From contig CABIZD010000005.1 of NCBI GenBank assembly GCA_902363125.1, positions 114,733 through 178,732 on the forward strand: a stretch of DNA of 64,000 bases, in the 5' to 3' direction. Under the pieces are notes generated by a model. That model saw only the letters and a list, made by a program, of their open reading frames with translations, ran no database searches and had not been told where the DNA came from. The position numbers were made by a program, and so were the translations under genes. This document shows, piece by piece, positions 9,211 to 17,945 of the stretch; position 1 is the first letter of the stretch; each line of letters opens with the position of its first letter. The stretch comes from Coriobacteriaceae bacterium. Lineage in GTDB: Bacteria; Actinomycetota; Coriobacteriia; Coriobacteriales; Coriobacteriaceae.

Positions 9211-9834
9211 ATGAAGCACTTTGACCATATCGTATTTGACGTTGATGGGACATTGGCAGATACAGAAGAAAGCGTTCTGTCATCGCTTGTCCAGATTGTC
9301 CAAGAAGAGACCAGCAAAACGCTTCCCCGACACGAGCTTGACTTTGCCCTCGGCATACCCGGCAAGGATGCCCTTGAGAAACTTGGGATCTACTCGCAGG
9401 CAACGTTGGATCGCTGGTGCCAAGTTGCCGCCAGCTTTAAAAGCACCATCAGCGTGTTTCCAGGTTTGCTTGAAGTCATCGCAACACTCGCCGATAGCGG
9501 CTGCAAACTTGGCATCGTCTCCTCACGTGCGCGCGACGAATACGCAAAAGAAATTGCACCCCTTGGTTTCGATAAGTATTTTGAGCACATCATCCTTGTC
9601 GAAGACACAACCGAACATAAACCCGCACCCGCACCCATGCTCGAATATCTCCGACGTACGGGCGCAAACCCCAACAGCGTCATCTACGTTGGCGACACCG
9701 TCTACGACGAACAATGCGCAACTTCAGCAGGGGTCAGTTTTGCCCGAGCAGCATGGGGATCACACCAAGATATCCCAAACGCCACCTACAACCTCAAAAC
9801 CCCCAACGACCTACTAACCCTAACAACCAAATAA
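9211..9834 (+). CDS. HAD-superfamily phosphatase, phosphoglycolate phosphatase-like
   Basis: A 207-residue cytoplasmic haloacid dehalogenase-type hydrolase of the Gph/PgmB subfamily. Motif I is DVDGTLADTE with both nucleophilic aspartates, motif II is GIVSSR, the motif III lysine lies in EHKPAPAP, and motif IV is YVGDTVYDEQCA. A helical cap domain lies between motifs I and II (about residues 17-80). GAGAGGAGC precedes the ATG. Substrate could be phosphoglycolate, a hexose phosphate or a pyrophosphate; the sequence does not decide. Confidence 0.85.
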   Translation: MKHFDHIVFDVDGTLADTEESVLSSLVQIVQEETSKTLPRHELDFALGIPGKDALEKLGIYSQATLDRWCQVAASFKSTISVFPGLLEVIATLADSGCKLGIVSSRARDEYAKEIAPLGFDKYFEHIILVEDTTEHKPAPAPMLEYLRRTGANPNSVIYVGDTVYDEQCATSAGVSFARAAWGSHQDIPNATYNLKTPNDLLTLTTK

Positions 9835-9898
9835 CCCACGCGTCCCACCCTTTCAGCCCCAACACCACAAGGGCGATTGAGCAGGACGGTTTGGGCGG

Positions 9899-10122
9899 GT
9901 CCCCGTACTTAGTTTCCAAAATCATTCCGCAGCGCGAAGGCTTCTTATTATTTTCCGCCCTAACGCCACAAAGGCGACGACCTCGAGTAGGTCAACCTGG
10001 GAGGGACGAGGGCTTAGTTCCCCAATCTTTCCGCAGGGGGCAAAAAGCCTCGCCGCACGAAGTGCGCAGCGAGGCTTTTTGCATGCCCGAGGACGATTGG
10101 GGAACTAAGTCCTCGTCCCTCC
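9899..10122. repeat. Long inverted repeat nested around a terminator, with a degenerate direct repeat
   Basis: Arms of 28 nt at 10000-10027 and 10095-10122 (outer GGAGGGACGAGG, inner CCCCAATC) are complementary with one mismatch. They flank the terminator hairpin at 10041-10081. A diverged direct copy of the left arm and its flank (CTTAGTTTCC...TTCCGCAG) lies at about 9899-9940. The element fills the gap between the HAD gene and the convergent aldolase gene. Confidence 0.6.
10041..10081. terminator. Bidirectional terminator between HAD phosphatase and aldolase
   Basis: CAAAAAGCCTCGC pairs with GCGAGGCTTTTTG around a GC-rich loop, giving a T-run on both strands between convergent genes. Confidence 0.8.
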
Positions 10123-10156
10123 CCGGGATATGTAGCGAGTCGGAGTACCCTTGCTG

Positions 10157-11014
10157 TTACTCTGCCTTGCCCACAGAGTTGAGGTTGGTCATGCGGATCT
10201 TAACCAGCTCGGTGATCTCGCGCATGCCCTCCTTGGCCGGCTTCTTGGGGTCGAAGCAGCCAGGGTTCTCGGCCATGTAGGCCATGAAGCCCTTAGTGTA
10301 GGCCTGACGCAGCTCGGTAGCGTAGTTAACCTTGCAGATGCCGTTCTTCACGGCCTCGGCAACCTGCTCATCGGGCACACCGGAGGTGCCGTGCAGGACC
10401 AGCGGCACGTCCACGGCGTCGCGGATGGCCTTGACCACGGACTGCTCGATGTGAGGATCGCTCGTGTACACGCCGTGGCTGGTGCCAACGCCAATGGCCA
10501 GCGAGGTGCAGCCGGTGCGCTCGACGAACTCCTTGGCCTCGGCAGGATCGGTGTAGGGGCTCTCACCCTCAACTGCGGGACCGTCGTCCTCCTTGCCGCC
10601 AACCTTGCCGAGCTCGGCCTCAACGGGCACGCCCATGGCGCGGCCAGCGTCGGCAACCGACTTGGTCAGGGCGATGTTGTCCTCGAAGGACTCGTGCGAG
10701 CCGTCGATCATGACGGAGGTGTAGCCGGTGCGGAAAGCCTGCATGCAGCGGTCATAACCGTCGCCGTGATCGAGGTGCAGGGCGACGGGCACGGAAGCGC
10801 GCTCGGCAGCGGCCTTGACCATGCCGTAGAAGTAATCCAGGCCAGCGGTCTTGATGGTGCCCGGGGTGGTCTGCATGATGACGGGGGACTTGGTCTCCTC
10901 GGCGGCAGCCAGAACGGCCATAACGAACTCGAGGTTCTCGACGTTGAACGCGCCAACGGCGTAGTGGCCGGTCTGGGCGTCCTTGAGCATCTTTTCGGTG
11001 GTAACAAGTGCCAT
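10157..11014 (-). CDS. Class II ketose-bisphosphate aldolase (fructose- or tagatose-1,6-bisphosphate)
   Basis: A 285-residue zinc-dependent aldolase. Visible elements are the metal-binding LHLDHGDGYDRC, MIDGSHESFEDNI, VEAELGKVGG, the histidine of IGVGTSHGVY and LVLHGTSGV. It yields dihydroxyacetone phosphate and glyceraldehyde-3-phosphate. The ATG at 11014 follows GAGGAG at normal spacing; the frame is open further upstream but lacks a ribosome site. The divergent DeoR-type regulator and the nearby lacABC genes, with no LacD in the window, suggest that tagatose-1,6-bisphosphate is a substrate. A general glycolytic role is equally possible. Confidence 0.88.
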   Translation of the reverse strand: MALVTTEKMLKDAQTGHYAVGAFNVENLEFVMAVLAAAEETKSPVIMQTTPGTIKTAGLDYFYGMVKAAAERASVPVALHLDHGDGYDRCMQAFRTGYTSVMIDGSHESFEDNIALTKSVADAGRAMGVPVEAELGKVGGKEDDGPAVEGESPYTDPAEAKEFVERTGCTSLAIGVGTSHGVYTSDPHIEQSVVKAIRDAVDVPLVLHGTSGVPDEQVAEAVKNGICKVNYATELRQAYTKGFMAYMAENPGCFDPKKPAKEGMREITELVKIRMTNLNSVGKAE

Positions 11015-11349
11015 GAGCGTTTGCTCCTCTCCATCGCCCGCATCTGGACATCGGGCGTACGTGTATGCAAGGCGTTTTACCTTGCGTTTTGCTGCGCCCA
11101 TTGTATGAAAATCGCATCTGTCGCATGCATGAGATATCACTGGCACAAGGGACAAAATGCTCGTTTTTGAAAAGCAAACGGAAGGGATTCGGACCAAATT
11201 CCCCTATCCGACGTTCAAGTTTTCAAGCGAATCACCTTTCTTTTATAGAAAAGATAAGTAATCGAAAGGCGTTTTCTTGCTAAAAAAGAAAATGAACGAA
11301 AATAGACTCAACACAATTCCTGCAAATTTAGGTTGAGGATGGAGCAGCT
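11015..11349. promoter_or_regulatory. Divergent promoter region with DeoR-type operator candidates
   Basis: AT-rich region between the aldolase and DeoR genes. It contains TTTTCTTGCTAAAAAAGAAAA (an inverted repeat near 11272-11294) and TTTCTTTTATAGAAA (near 11238). Such TTTC/GAAA repeats fit DeoR-family operators, so they are candidate sites for the adjacent regulator. Confidence 0.45.
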
Positions 11350-12153
11350 ATGGCCCACGCAACAACCCGAGCTTTCGCCGATGAGCGACGTGCCGCCATC
11401 ATGGAGATGCTTGAGCATAACGCCTCTGTGCAGGTGGCAGAAATCGCCCAGACCTTTGGCGTATCCTCCGTCACCGCCCGCGCCGACCTGGACGCGCTGG
11501 CCGAGTCCGGCAAGCTGCGCCGCACGCATGGCGGCGCCGTGTCGCTCCACAAACGCCTAACCGTCTCCACGCAGGATCGCCGCATCAACGTCAACGTTGC
11601 CGCCAAGCAAGCCATTGCCCAAAGCGCTATCAGGCTTGTTAACGACGGCGACACGGTGCTTGTCGACTCCGGCACCACGGCACTCGAGCTCGTCCGCCTG
11701 CTCGACCAGCGCGATGGCATCACCGTCATCACGGCCGACATCACCATCGCCGATTACATCGACGAGAGCATGCCCTCGGTCGATGTCGTCATGCTGGGCG
11801 GGGCGCTGCGCAAAGGCCATCGCTATCTCTATGGCCCGCTCACCATGCAGGCACTGCAGATGGTTCACGCCGACCTTGCCGTCATGTGCCCCGGCGCTTT
11901 TGTCCCCCGCTGCGGCTTTACCACCGACTTTCCCCAGATGGCTGAAACAAAAACGGCCATGATTGGCGCTGCCCGCCAAAGTGTGGCCCTCATGGACGCC
12001 AGCAAGGTCAATGGGCGCGGTATGTACCGCTTTGCCGAGCTTGTCGATGTCAACGCCATCGTCATGGACCGCGATCCCAACGATGCCGTCGCCACCTCAA
12101 TCGCCGAGACCGCCGACGACGCCCGACCGAACCTCATCATCGCCAGCGCTTAA
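11350..12153 (+). CDS. DeoR-family transcriptional regulator
   Basis: A 267-residue regulator. It has an N-terminal DeoR helix-turn-helix (SVQVAEIAQTFGVSSVTARADL, then KLRRTHGGAV) and a C-terminal sugar-phosphate sensor domain of the ribose-5-phosphate isomerase-like fold (DTVLVDSGTTALELVRLL, VVMLGGALRK). It is divergent from the class II aldolase and probably responds to a phosphorylated sugar of that pathway. The start at 11350 has GGAG upstream. A strong hairpin follows the stop. Confidence 0.88.
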   Translation: MAHATTRAFADERRAAIMEMLEHNASVQVAEIAQTFGVSSVTARADLDALAESGKLRRTHGGAVSLHKRLTVSTQDRRINVNVAAKQAIAQSAIRLVNDGDTVLVDSGTTALELVRLLDQRDGITVITADITIADYIDESMPSVDVVMLGGALRKGHRYLYGPLTMQALQMVHADLAVMCPGAFVPRCGFTTDFPQMAETKTAMIGAARQSVALMDASKVNGRGMYRFAELVDVNAIVMDRDPNDAVATSIAETADDARPNLIIASA

Positions 12154-12157
12154 ACAA

Positions 12158-12192
12158 AAACCACCACAAAGGTGTCCCCTTTGTGGTGGTTT
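12158..12192. terminator. Bidirectional terminator
   Basis: The perfect stem AAACCACCACAAAGG / CCTTTGTGGTGGTTT lies between the DeoR gene (+) and the flavodiiron gene (-). Confidence 0.75.
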
Positions 12193-12215
12193 GAGCGTCA
12201 AGCGTGAAGGTATCG

Positions 12216-13376
12216 CTATTTGGAGAGCTCGTCGGCGAGGGCCTCAATCTGAGCGCGCGAGGCGTCGTTGAGCGAACCCAGGACGGTCACCTTGTTCTGC
12301 ACCAGGGTAATGTCCTTCATGCCCTCGAGCTCCTTGGCCATAACCTTGGCGGCAGCGGGCGCCCAGGAGCCGGCCTCGACGAGCGCCACCGTACGGTTCT
12401 GATAGGCGTGTTCGGCAAGCGTGTGGATAAAGGTGCTCATGAACGGGAAGATCTCGCCCTGATAGGTGATGGAGGCGAGCACCAGGCGATCGTAGCGGAA
12501 CGCGTCCTCAACGGCCTCGGCCATATCGTCGCGAGCCAGGTCAAAGACGGAAACCTTCTGACCGCGAGCCTCAAGCGCAGATGCGAGCTCCTCAACGGCA
12601 GCCTTCAGATGGCCATACACGCTCGCGTAGGCAATCGTGATGCCCTCGTCCTCGGGCTGATAGCTCGACCAGGTGTTATAAGTGTCGAGGTAATAGCCCA
12701 GGTTCTCGGTTAGAACAGGACCGTGGAGCGGGCAGATGATCTGGATGTCCAGGTCGGCGGCCTTCTTGAGCACGGCCTGCACGAACTTGCCGAACTTGCC
12801 GACGATGCCAAAGTAGTAGCGGCGCGCCTCGCAGGCCCAGCCTTCCGGGTCCTCGATATCGTTGGCACCGAACTTGCCAAAGCCGTCGGCACTAAAGAGT
12901 ACCTTGTCGGTGGCCTCATAGGAGAAGAGCACCTCGGGCCAGTGAACGTTGGGGGCGCCGACAAAGGTCAGGCTGTGGCCGCCCAGGTCGAGCACGTCGC
13001 CCTCTTTGACAACCATCTTGCGCTCGGGGTAATCGGTGCCAAAGTAGTTGACCATCATGCGGAAGGCGCCCATGCTTGCCACAATCTGTGCCTGGGGATA
13101 GCGCTCCATAAAGGCGGCGATGCCAGCAGAGTGATCGGGCTCCATGTGATGGACGACCAGGTAGTCGGGCGTACGGCCATCGAGCACGGCCTCGAGGTTG
13201 CCGAGCCACTCGTCGACAAAGCCAGCGTCAACCGAATCGGCGACAGCGATCTTTTCGCCCAAGATAACGTAGCTGTTGTATGCCATACCGTTCTCGGACA
13301 CATCGTACTGGCCCTCGAACAGGTCAATGTCGTGATCGTCGACGCCAATGTATCGGATATCCTTGGTGATCTCCAT
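12216..13376 (-). CDS. FprA-type flavodiiron protein (oxygen/NO reductase)
   Basis: A 386-residue cytoplasmic A-type flavoprotein. The N-terminal ~250 residues are a metallo-beta-lactamase-like diiron domain with the ligand motif HHMEPDHSAGI and a later FSADGFG aspartate. The C-terminal ~145 residues are a flavodoxin domain (ITIAYASVYGH). Such proteins reduce O2 to water or NO to N2O and protect anaerobes. AGGAGG precedes the ATG at 13376; the upstream open frame lacks a ribosome site. It is a single gene on its strand. Electrons probably come from rubredoxin or a similar donor not encoded here. Confidence 0.9.
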   Translation of the reverse strand: MEITKDIRYIGVDDHDIDLFEGQYDVSENGMAYNSYVILGEKIAVADSVDAGFVDEWLGNLEAVLDGRTPDYLVVHHMEPDHSAGIAAFMERYPQAQIVASMGAFRMMVNYFGTDYPERKMVVKEGDVLDLGGHSLTFVGAPNVHWPEVLFSYEATDKVLFSADGFGKFGANDIEDPEGWACEARRYYFGIVGKFGKFVQAVLKKAADLDIQIICPLHGPVLTENLGYYLDTYNTWSSYQPEDEGITIAYASVYGHLKAAVEELASALEARGQKVSVFDLARDDMAEAVEDAFRYDRLVLASITYQGEIFPFMSTFIHTLAEHAYQNRTVALVEAGSWAPAAAKVMAKELEGMKDITLVQNKVTVLGSLNDASRAQIEALADELSK

Positions 13377-13505
13377 CAGGCAAAGCCTCCTAGATAGACA
13401 AAAGAACTCGTCTATCATAGCACTCGGCTGCATCCCAACAGCTATCTGCCGGCATCCTTACCGATTGTTATTGAAATGTGATAAATCGCCGTTTACCAGC
13501 ACAAA

Positions 13506-14537
13506 CTATGCGCGCGGAGCCGCCGTGGTGTGTCGAACGATAAGCTGACCCGGAATACGAATGGCAACGGTTTTGCCCACCGTACCCGCCTCGGGAACCG
13601 CATGCTCAAACACCTCGCGCCCACGCTGATGCAAGTCGAATCGAACGGTCGTGAGCTCGTTGTGTGCTACAAAATCATCGAGCGAATCATCGACGCCCAC
13701 CACGCTCACGTCCTCGGGCACGCGCAAGCCGCTATCGCGCAGCGCGGCGATGGCACCGTTTGCCATTTGGTCGTTTGCCGCGTAAATCGCCGTCATGGTG
13801 CGGTCGTGCTCGGCCAGATATCTGCCGGCCTCGTAACCGCTGTTGGCAGACCAATCGCCCTCGAGCGGCGCCTGCGGCTTAATGTGCTTACGCTCGAGCG
13901 CATCCCGCCAACCGGCGCGACGAAATTGTTCGTCGACCGAGAACGACGGGCCGCCAATATAGCGAATCTGCTCGTGTCCCAGCTCAAACAGGTGATCCAT
14001 AAGCAATAGCGAGCAGCCGTAATGGTCGGAATCGACCGTGGTCACGCGCGGATGCGCGTACATGGTAACGATGACCGTGCCAATGCCCGGCAGTGGATCA
14101 AACGTCTCAAAATCGGGTGCCATGCGACTCATGCCGATAATGATGCCGTCCACGGGCAGCGCGGCCATACGACGCGTGGCCTCGGCAAGCGAAAACTCCT
14201 CAGTCTTGGACATCTCGACCAGCGTGATGGCGCAATTATGCTCGCGAGCAGCGCTGGCGATGCCGTCGATCATTGAGAGGTTGCCAAACTTGGTGACATC
14301 GTTGACGCACAGGCCGACCGAATGATAGCGGCCGTCGCGCAGCGAGCGACCGGCATAACTCGGACGAAAGCCGAGCTCTTGCATCGCGGCCTGCACGCGC
14401 TGGCGCGTCTGCTCGTTGACGTTGGGCAAGCCGTTGGCGACGCGCGAAACCGTCTGCTGCGAAACGCCAGCAGCGCGGGCGACGTCGGCCATGGAGACCG
14501 GACGCGTACCTGTATCGTTGGACGGGCGCCTTGCCAC
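13506..14537 (-). CDS. LacI-family regulator of the divergent galKT operon
   Basis: A 343-residue regulator. The N-terminal helix-turn-helix reads SMADVARAAGVSQQTVSRVANG, with the LPNVNEQTRQRV hinge region. The periplasmic-binding-like sensor domain extends to the C-terminus. A GTG at 14537 has AAGGTGAT upstream. Three copies of a TGTTAACGTACTCA-type site lie between this gene and galK, which strongly suggests that it controls galKT and itself. The ligand is inferred to be galactose or a derivative. Confidence 0.88.
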   Translation of the reverse strand: MARRPSNDTGTRPVSMADVARAAGVSQQTVSRVANGLPNVNEQTRQRVQAAMQELGFRPSYAGRSLRDGRYHSVGLCVNDVTKFGNLSMIDGIASAAREHNCAITLVEMSKTEEFSLAEATRRMAALPVDGIIIGMSRMAPDFETFDPLPGIGTVIVTMYAHPRVTTVDSDHYGCSLLLMDHLFELGHEQIRYIGGPSFSVDEQFRRAGWRDALERKHIKPQAPLEGDWSANSGYEAGRYLAEHDRTMTAIYAANDQMANGAIAALRDSGLRVPEDVSVVGVDDSLDDFVAHNELTTVRFDLHQRGREVFEHAVPEAGTVGKTVAIRIPGQLIVRHTTAAPRA

Positions 14538-14630
14538 AGGATCACCTTCACCCTTGCGAGATCTGAATAGCGTGCATGCCGGCCCGGGCAGAAATACACC
14601 CCGCGCCGAGGCCCGCTATCGTCGGACGCA

Positions 14631-14644
14631 TGTTAACGTACTCT
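14631..14644. promoter_or_regulatory. LacI-type operator 1 of the gal region
   Basis: TGTTAACGTACTCT, matching the other two gal sites at 13 of 14 positions. Confidence 0.65.
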
Positions 14645-14692
14645 ACTTTTTCTATCTGCATCTCTTCTGCTTTATTAGTCCATACGGCAGCA

Positions 14693-14702
14693 CCGTTCAC
14701 GG
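14693..14702. promoter_or_regulatory. CCGTTCACGG motif in the gal promoter region
   Basis: An exact copy of the ten-base motif that recurs upstream of other catabolic operons in the window. The regulator is unknown. Confidence 0.45.
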
Positions 14703-14753
14703 CTGTATTTCTACCGATTACCAGATTCTCAAAAAGTGACAAGCGATGTGTTA

Positions 14754-14767
14754 TGAGTACGTTAACA
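14754..14767. promoter_or_regulatory. LacI-type operator 2 of the gal region
   Basis: TGAGTACGTTAACA, the exact reverse complement of operator 3. Confidence 0.7.
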
Positions 14768-14817
14768 TAGCCCGTAACATGCGGTATCGTGAATACTTGG
14801 TTCATGCCGCTTCAAGT

Positions 14818-14831
14818 TGTTAACGTACTCA
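14818..14831. promoter_or_regulatory. LacI-type operator 3 of the gal region
   Basis: TGTTAACGTACTCA, 45 nt before the galK start codon and likely overlapping the promoter or early transcript. Confidence 0.7.
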
Positions 14832-14875
14832 TAACGACGCAAAACTCACCCGTGCGCGCCAAGGAAAGGACCCCC

Positions 14876-16081
14876 ATGACCACCCCCGACGAAAAGACAT
14901 TCGCCACGCTCACCAAGCTGTTTGAGGAGGAGTTTGGCCCCATCGGCGACCGCCAGGTGCTCTACGTGCACGCGCCCGGGCGCTCCGAGATCAGCGGCAA
15001 TCACACCGATCACGAGGGCGGCCACGTTATCGCCGGCTCGCTCGATGTCGCCGTTGACGGCATAGCCGTGGCGACCGACACCAACAAGGTTCGCGTAGCC
15101 GACGAGGGCTATCCTACGTTTGAGATCACGCTCGACACGCTAGACATTCAGGAGTCCGAGAAGGGCACGTCCGCGAGCCTCGTCCGCGGTATGGCCCACG
15201 AGATTGCAGCGCTTGGTGTTGAGCCCCAAGGCTTCGACTTCGCCTTCACCTGCTCCGTCCCCTCGGGCGGCGGCCTTTCCAGCTCTGCCGCTGTCGAGGC
15301 CGCGTACGGCCGCGCCATGGAGACGCTCTGGGGCGCGCCCGCCATTGAGCCCGTCACGCTCGCTCAGATGAGCCAGCGCACCGAGAACAACTATTACGGC
15401 AAGCCCTGCGGTCTGATGGACCAGGCCGCCGTGTGCCTGGGCGGCCTCGCCTACATGGACTTTGAGGATCAGGCCCAGCCTAAGACCCAGAAGCTCGAGC
15501 TCAACTTTGAGGATCATGGCTACGCGCTCGTGCTCGTTAAGGTCGGCGCCGACCATGTGGCGGCTACCGACGACTACGCCGCCGTTCCGCGTGAGATGCA
15601 GGACGTCGCCGCCGAGTTTGGCAAGGCACGCCTGTGCGAGGTCGACGTTGCCGACTTTGACGCCAAGCTCCCCGAGCTGCGCGCCAAGCTGGGCGACCGC
15701 GCCTGCCTGCGCGCCGTTCACTACTGGTACGAGAACGGCCTGGTCGACAAGCGCTGGGCAGCTCTGAACGCCGGCGACATTGACCGGTTCCTAGTCCTGA
15801 CGCGCGAGTCCGGCGCCAGCTCTGCCATGTACCTGCAGAATGTCGTTGCCAAGCTGGGCTCCGAGCAGCCTTCCATGTGCGCGCTTGCTCTTGCCGAGCA
15901 TGTGCTCGACGGCCGCGGTGCCGTGCGCATCCACGGCGGCGGCTTTGGCGGTACCATCCAGGCCTTCGTTCCGCTCGATCTGGTCGACACCTTCATTGCC
16001 AAGATGAACGGCTGGCTGGGCGAGGGCTCTGCCCGCCACTACGCGATTTCTGACAAGGGGGCTTACGCGGCATGGCTGTAA
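14876..16081 (+). CDS. galK: Galactokinase
   Basis: A 401-residue GHMP-family kinase that phosphorylates galactose to galactose-1-phosphate, the first Leloir step. The galactokinase signature near the N-terminus reads GRSEISGNHTDHEGG, a variant of the usual GRVNLIGEHTDYN. The ATP-binding GHMP motif PSGGGLSSSAA and the C-terminal IHGGGFGGTIQ are intact. AAGGAAAGGA precedes the ATG at 14876. The gene overlaps galT by 10 nt. Regulation by the divergent LacI protein is inferred from the operators upstream. Confidence 0.93.
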   Translation: MTTPDEKTFATLTKLFEEEFGPIGDRQVLYVHAPGRSEISGNHTDHEGGHVIAGSLDVAVDGIAVATDTNKVRVADEGYPTFEITLDTLDIQESEKGTSASLVRGMAHEIAALGVEPQGFDFAFTCSVPSGGGLSSSAAVEAAYGRAMETLWGAPAIEPVTLAQMSQRTENNYYGKPCGLMDQAAVCLGGLAYMDFEDQAQPKTQKLELNFEDHGYALVLVKVGADHVAATDDYAAVPREMQDVAAEFGKARLCEVDVADFDAKLPELRAKLGDRACLRAVHYWYENGLVDKRWAALNAGDIDRFLVLTRESGASSAMYLQNVVAKLGSEQPSMCALALAEHVLDGRGAVRIHGGGFGGTIQAFVPLDLVDTFIAKMNGWLGEGSARHYAISDKGAYAAWL

Positions 16082-17700
16082 TGACCGACGTGCGCGAGGC
16101 TGCACAGAGCCTCATCGAATATGCCATCCACCGATCGATGATCGGACAGGACGACCGCATCTGGGCCTACAACACCATTCTGGAGTGCATCGGCGCTACG
16201 GGGCCGGCGCTCGATATGGCCTGGGCGCTCCAGGTTGAGAAACTCTCGCTCTTGCACCCCGATACACTCCCCAACTTTGACCTGGAGGGCACACTTGCCG
16301 TGCTTTCCGAGGCCGCCGTTGCCAACGGTGCTGCCGAGGACACCGCGTCGGGCCGCGACCGCATCGCCATGCGCATCATGGGCGCGCTCATGCCGAGGCC
16401 TTCGGTTGTAAACGAGGAGTTCAACGGACGTATGGGCGTCAACGAGCCCCGCGCCGCGACCGACTGGTTCTACGGCCTGTGCTGCGACGCCGGCTACGTG
16501 CGCCGTGCCGCCATCGCGCGCAACATCAAATGGCGCACCCCCACCAACTGGGGTGATCTTGAGATCACCATCAACCTGTCCAAGCCCGAGAAGGACCCGC
16601 GCGATATCGCCGCGGCAGGTGCAGCCAAGAACACGGGCGAGAAGTATCCCGCCTGCCAGCTCTGCATCGAAAACGAGGGCTATCCCGGACGCTCCGCCGC
16701 AGCCGACGGCGGCGCTCACCCCGCCCGCCAGAATCTGCGCGTCATCCCCATCCAGCTCGACGGCGAGCGCTGGGGCTTCCAGTACAGCCCGTACGCGTAC
16801 TTTAACGAGCACTGCATTGCCATGAGCTCCGAGCATCGCCCGATGCACGTCGACCGCAAGGGTCTGACCCGTCTGCTCGACTTTGTCGACCTGTTCCCGC
16901 ACTACTTTATTGGCTCCAACGCCGACCTGCCCATCGTGGGCGGCTCGATTCTGTCGCACGACCACTTCCAGGGCGGCGCGCACGAGTTCCCTATGATGCA
17001 CGCCGCCGAGGTCTCGCAGTTTAGCGTGCCCGGATTTGACCAGGTCACCGGTACCGTGCTGCAGTGGCCGCTCTCGGTGCTGCGCCTGCGCTCGCACGAC
17101 CGCGACGCGCTGCTCGATGCCGCCGAGAAGATTATCCTGGCATGGCGCGAGTGGACCGATGAGTCGGTTGGCGTCATCGCGCACACAGCCGATGGCGTGG
17201 CGCACAACACCGTGACGCCCGTCATTCGCCGCGTAGACTCCCGCGGCAACGCTGGCGGCGAGATTTACGAGGCCTACCTTGCACTTCGCTGCAATATCAC
17301 GACCGACGAGCACCCGCTGGGCGTTTTCCACCCGCATGCCGAGTACCACCACATTAAGAAGGAGAACATCGGCCTGATTGAGGTCATGGGCCTGGCCATC
17401 CTGCCGCCGCGCTTGGTTCCCGAGCTCGGCGCTGTCCGCGAGCACCTGCTGGCAGCCAAAGCCGATACCAGCTACGACCTTGCCAGCGCGCTCGAGGGCG
17501 ACGACCTTTGCCGCAGCCACGCCGCATGGGCCGAGGACGTCTTTGCCCGCCGCGCCGATGAGCTCACGGCGGACAACGCCATCGATATCCTGCACGAGGA
17601 GGTCGGCGTGGTGTTTGGCCACGTGCTCGACAACGCCGGCGTCTTTAAGTGGGACGAAGCCGGCCGCGCCGCCCAGCAGCGCTTTATCGACTCGCTGTAG
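16072..17700 (+). CDS. galT: Galactose-1-phosphate uridylyltransferase, class II (GalT2)
   Basis: A 542-residue enzyme that transfers UMP between UDP-glucose and galactose-1-phosphate. Its length and the motifs IVGGSILSHDHFQGG, FHPHAEYHHIKKENIGLIEVMG and WPLSVLRLRS identify the Firmicutes-type class II GalT, not the ~350-residue E. coli type. The ATG at 16072 overlaps the galK stop; an ATG at 16081 forms a TAATG junction and is an equally good start. UDP-galactose 4-epimerase is not in the window. Confidence 0.92.
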   Translation: MAVMTDVREAAQSLIEYAIHRSMIGQDDRIWAYNTILECIGATGPALDMAWALQVEKLSLLHPDTLPNFDLEGTLAVLSEAAVANGAAEDTASGRDRIAMRIMGALMPRPSVVNEEFNGRMGVNEPRAATDWFYGLCCDAGYVRRAAIARNIKWRTPTNWGDLEITINLSKPEKDPRDIAAAGAAKNTGEKYPACQLCIENEGYPGRSAAADGGAHPARQNLRVIPIQLDGERWGFQYSPYAYFNEHCIAMSSEHRPMHVDRKGLTRLLDFVDLFPHYFIGSNADLPIVGGSILSHDHFQGGAHEFPMMHAAEVSQFSVPGFDQVTGTVLQWPLSVLRLRSHDRDALLDAAEKIILAWREWTDESVGVIAHTADGVAHNTVTPVIRRVDSRGNAGGEIYEAYLALRCNITTDEHPLGVFHPHAEYHHIKKENIGLIEVMGLAILPPRLVPELGAVREHLLAAKADTSYDLASALEGDDLCRSHAAWAEDVFARRADELTADNAIDILHEEVGVVFGHVLDNAGVFKWDEAGRAAQQRFIDSL

Positions 17701-17752
17701 CATACGAGTTCGAGCCTCATCAACGGCCACGACATAACCGCCCACACGACAA

Positions 17753-17792
17753 CGGCGCCCGCCGGCAACATCGCCGACGGGCGCCATTTTTG
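17753..17792 (+). terminator. Terminator of the galKT operon
   Basis: The GGCGCCCG...CGGGCGCC stem is followed by ATTTTTG, about 55 nt past the galT stop. Confidence 0.8.
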
Positions 17793-17797
17793 AGTGT

Positions 17798-17851
17798 AGT
17801 CATTGGGGACGCTCTTAAACGACCAGTCATTAAAGAACGTCCCCAATGACT
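17798..17851. repeat. Repeat family A (AGTCATTGGGGACG), inverted pair
   Basis: AGTCATTGGGGACG (17798-17811) and its exact complement CGTCCCCAATGACT (17838-17851) enclose a further AGTCATTAAAGAA sequence. Related copies occur at 41165-41231 and 42725-42768. Confidence 0.65.
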
Positions 17852-17859
17852 AATGACTC

Positions 17860-17923
17860 GAGCGTGGAAAATCTCCCACTTTGAGCTCGTATGGGCACCA
17901 AAAACGGGAGATTATCCACGCTC
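17860..17923. repeat. 18-bp inverted repeat between galT and lacC
   Basis: GAGCGTGGAAAATCTCCC (17860-17877) pairs with GGGAGATTATCCACGCTC (17906-17923) with one mismatch. It lies just before the 3' end of the minus-strand lacC gene, with no T-run. Confidence 0.55.
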
Positions 17924-17945
17924 ATTCTATTAGGAGTCACAACCG

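Noticed and set aside
16063..17787. 574-codon antisense frame over galT
   Set aside because: galT is intact with all family motifs; the antisense protein has no recognisable domain.
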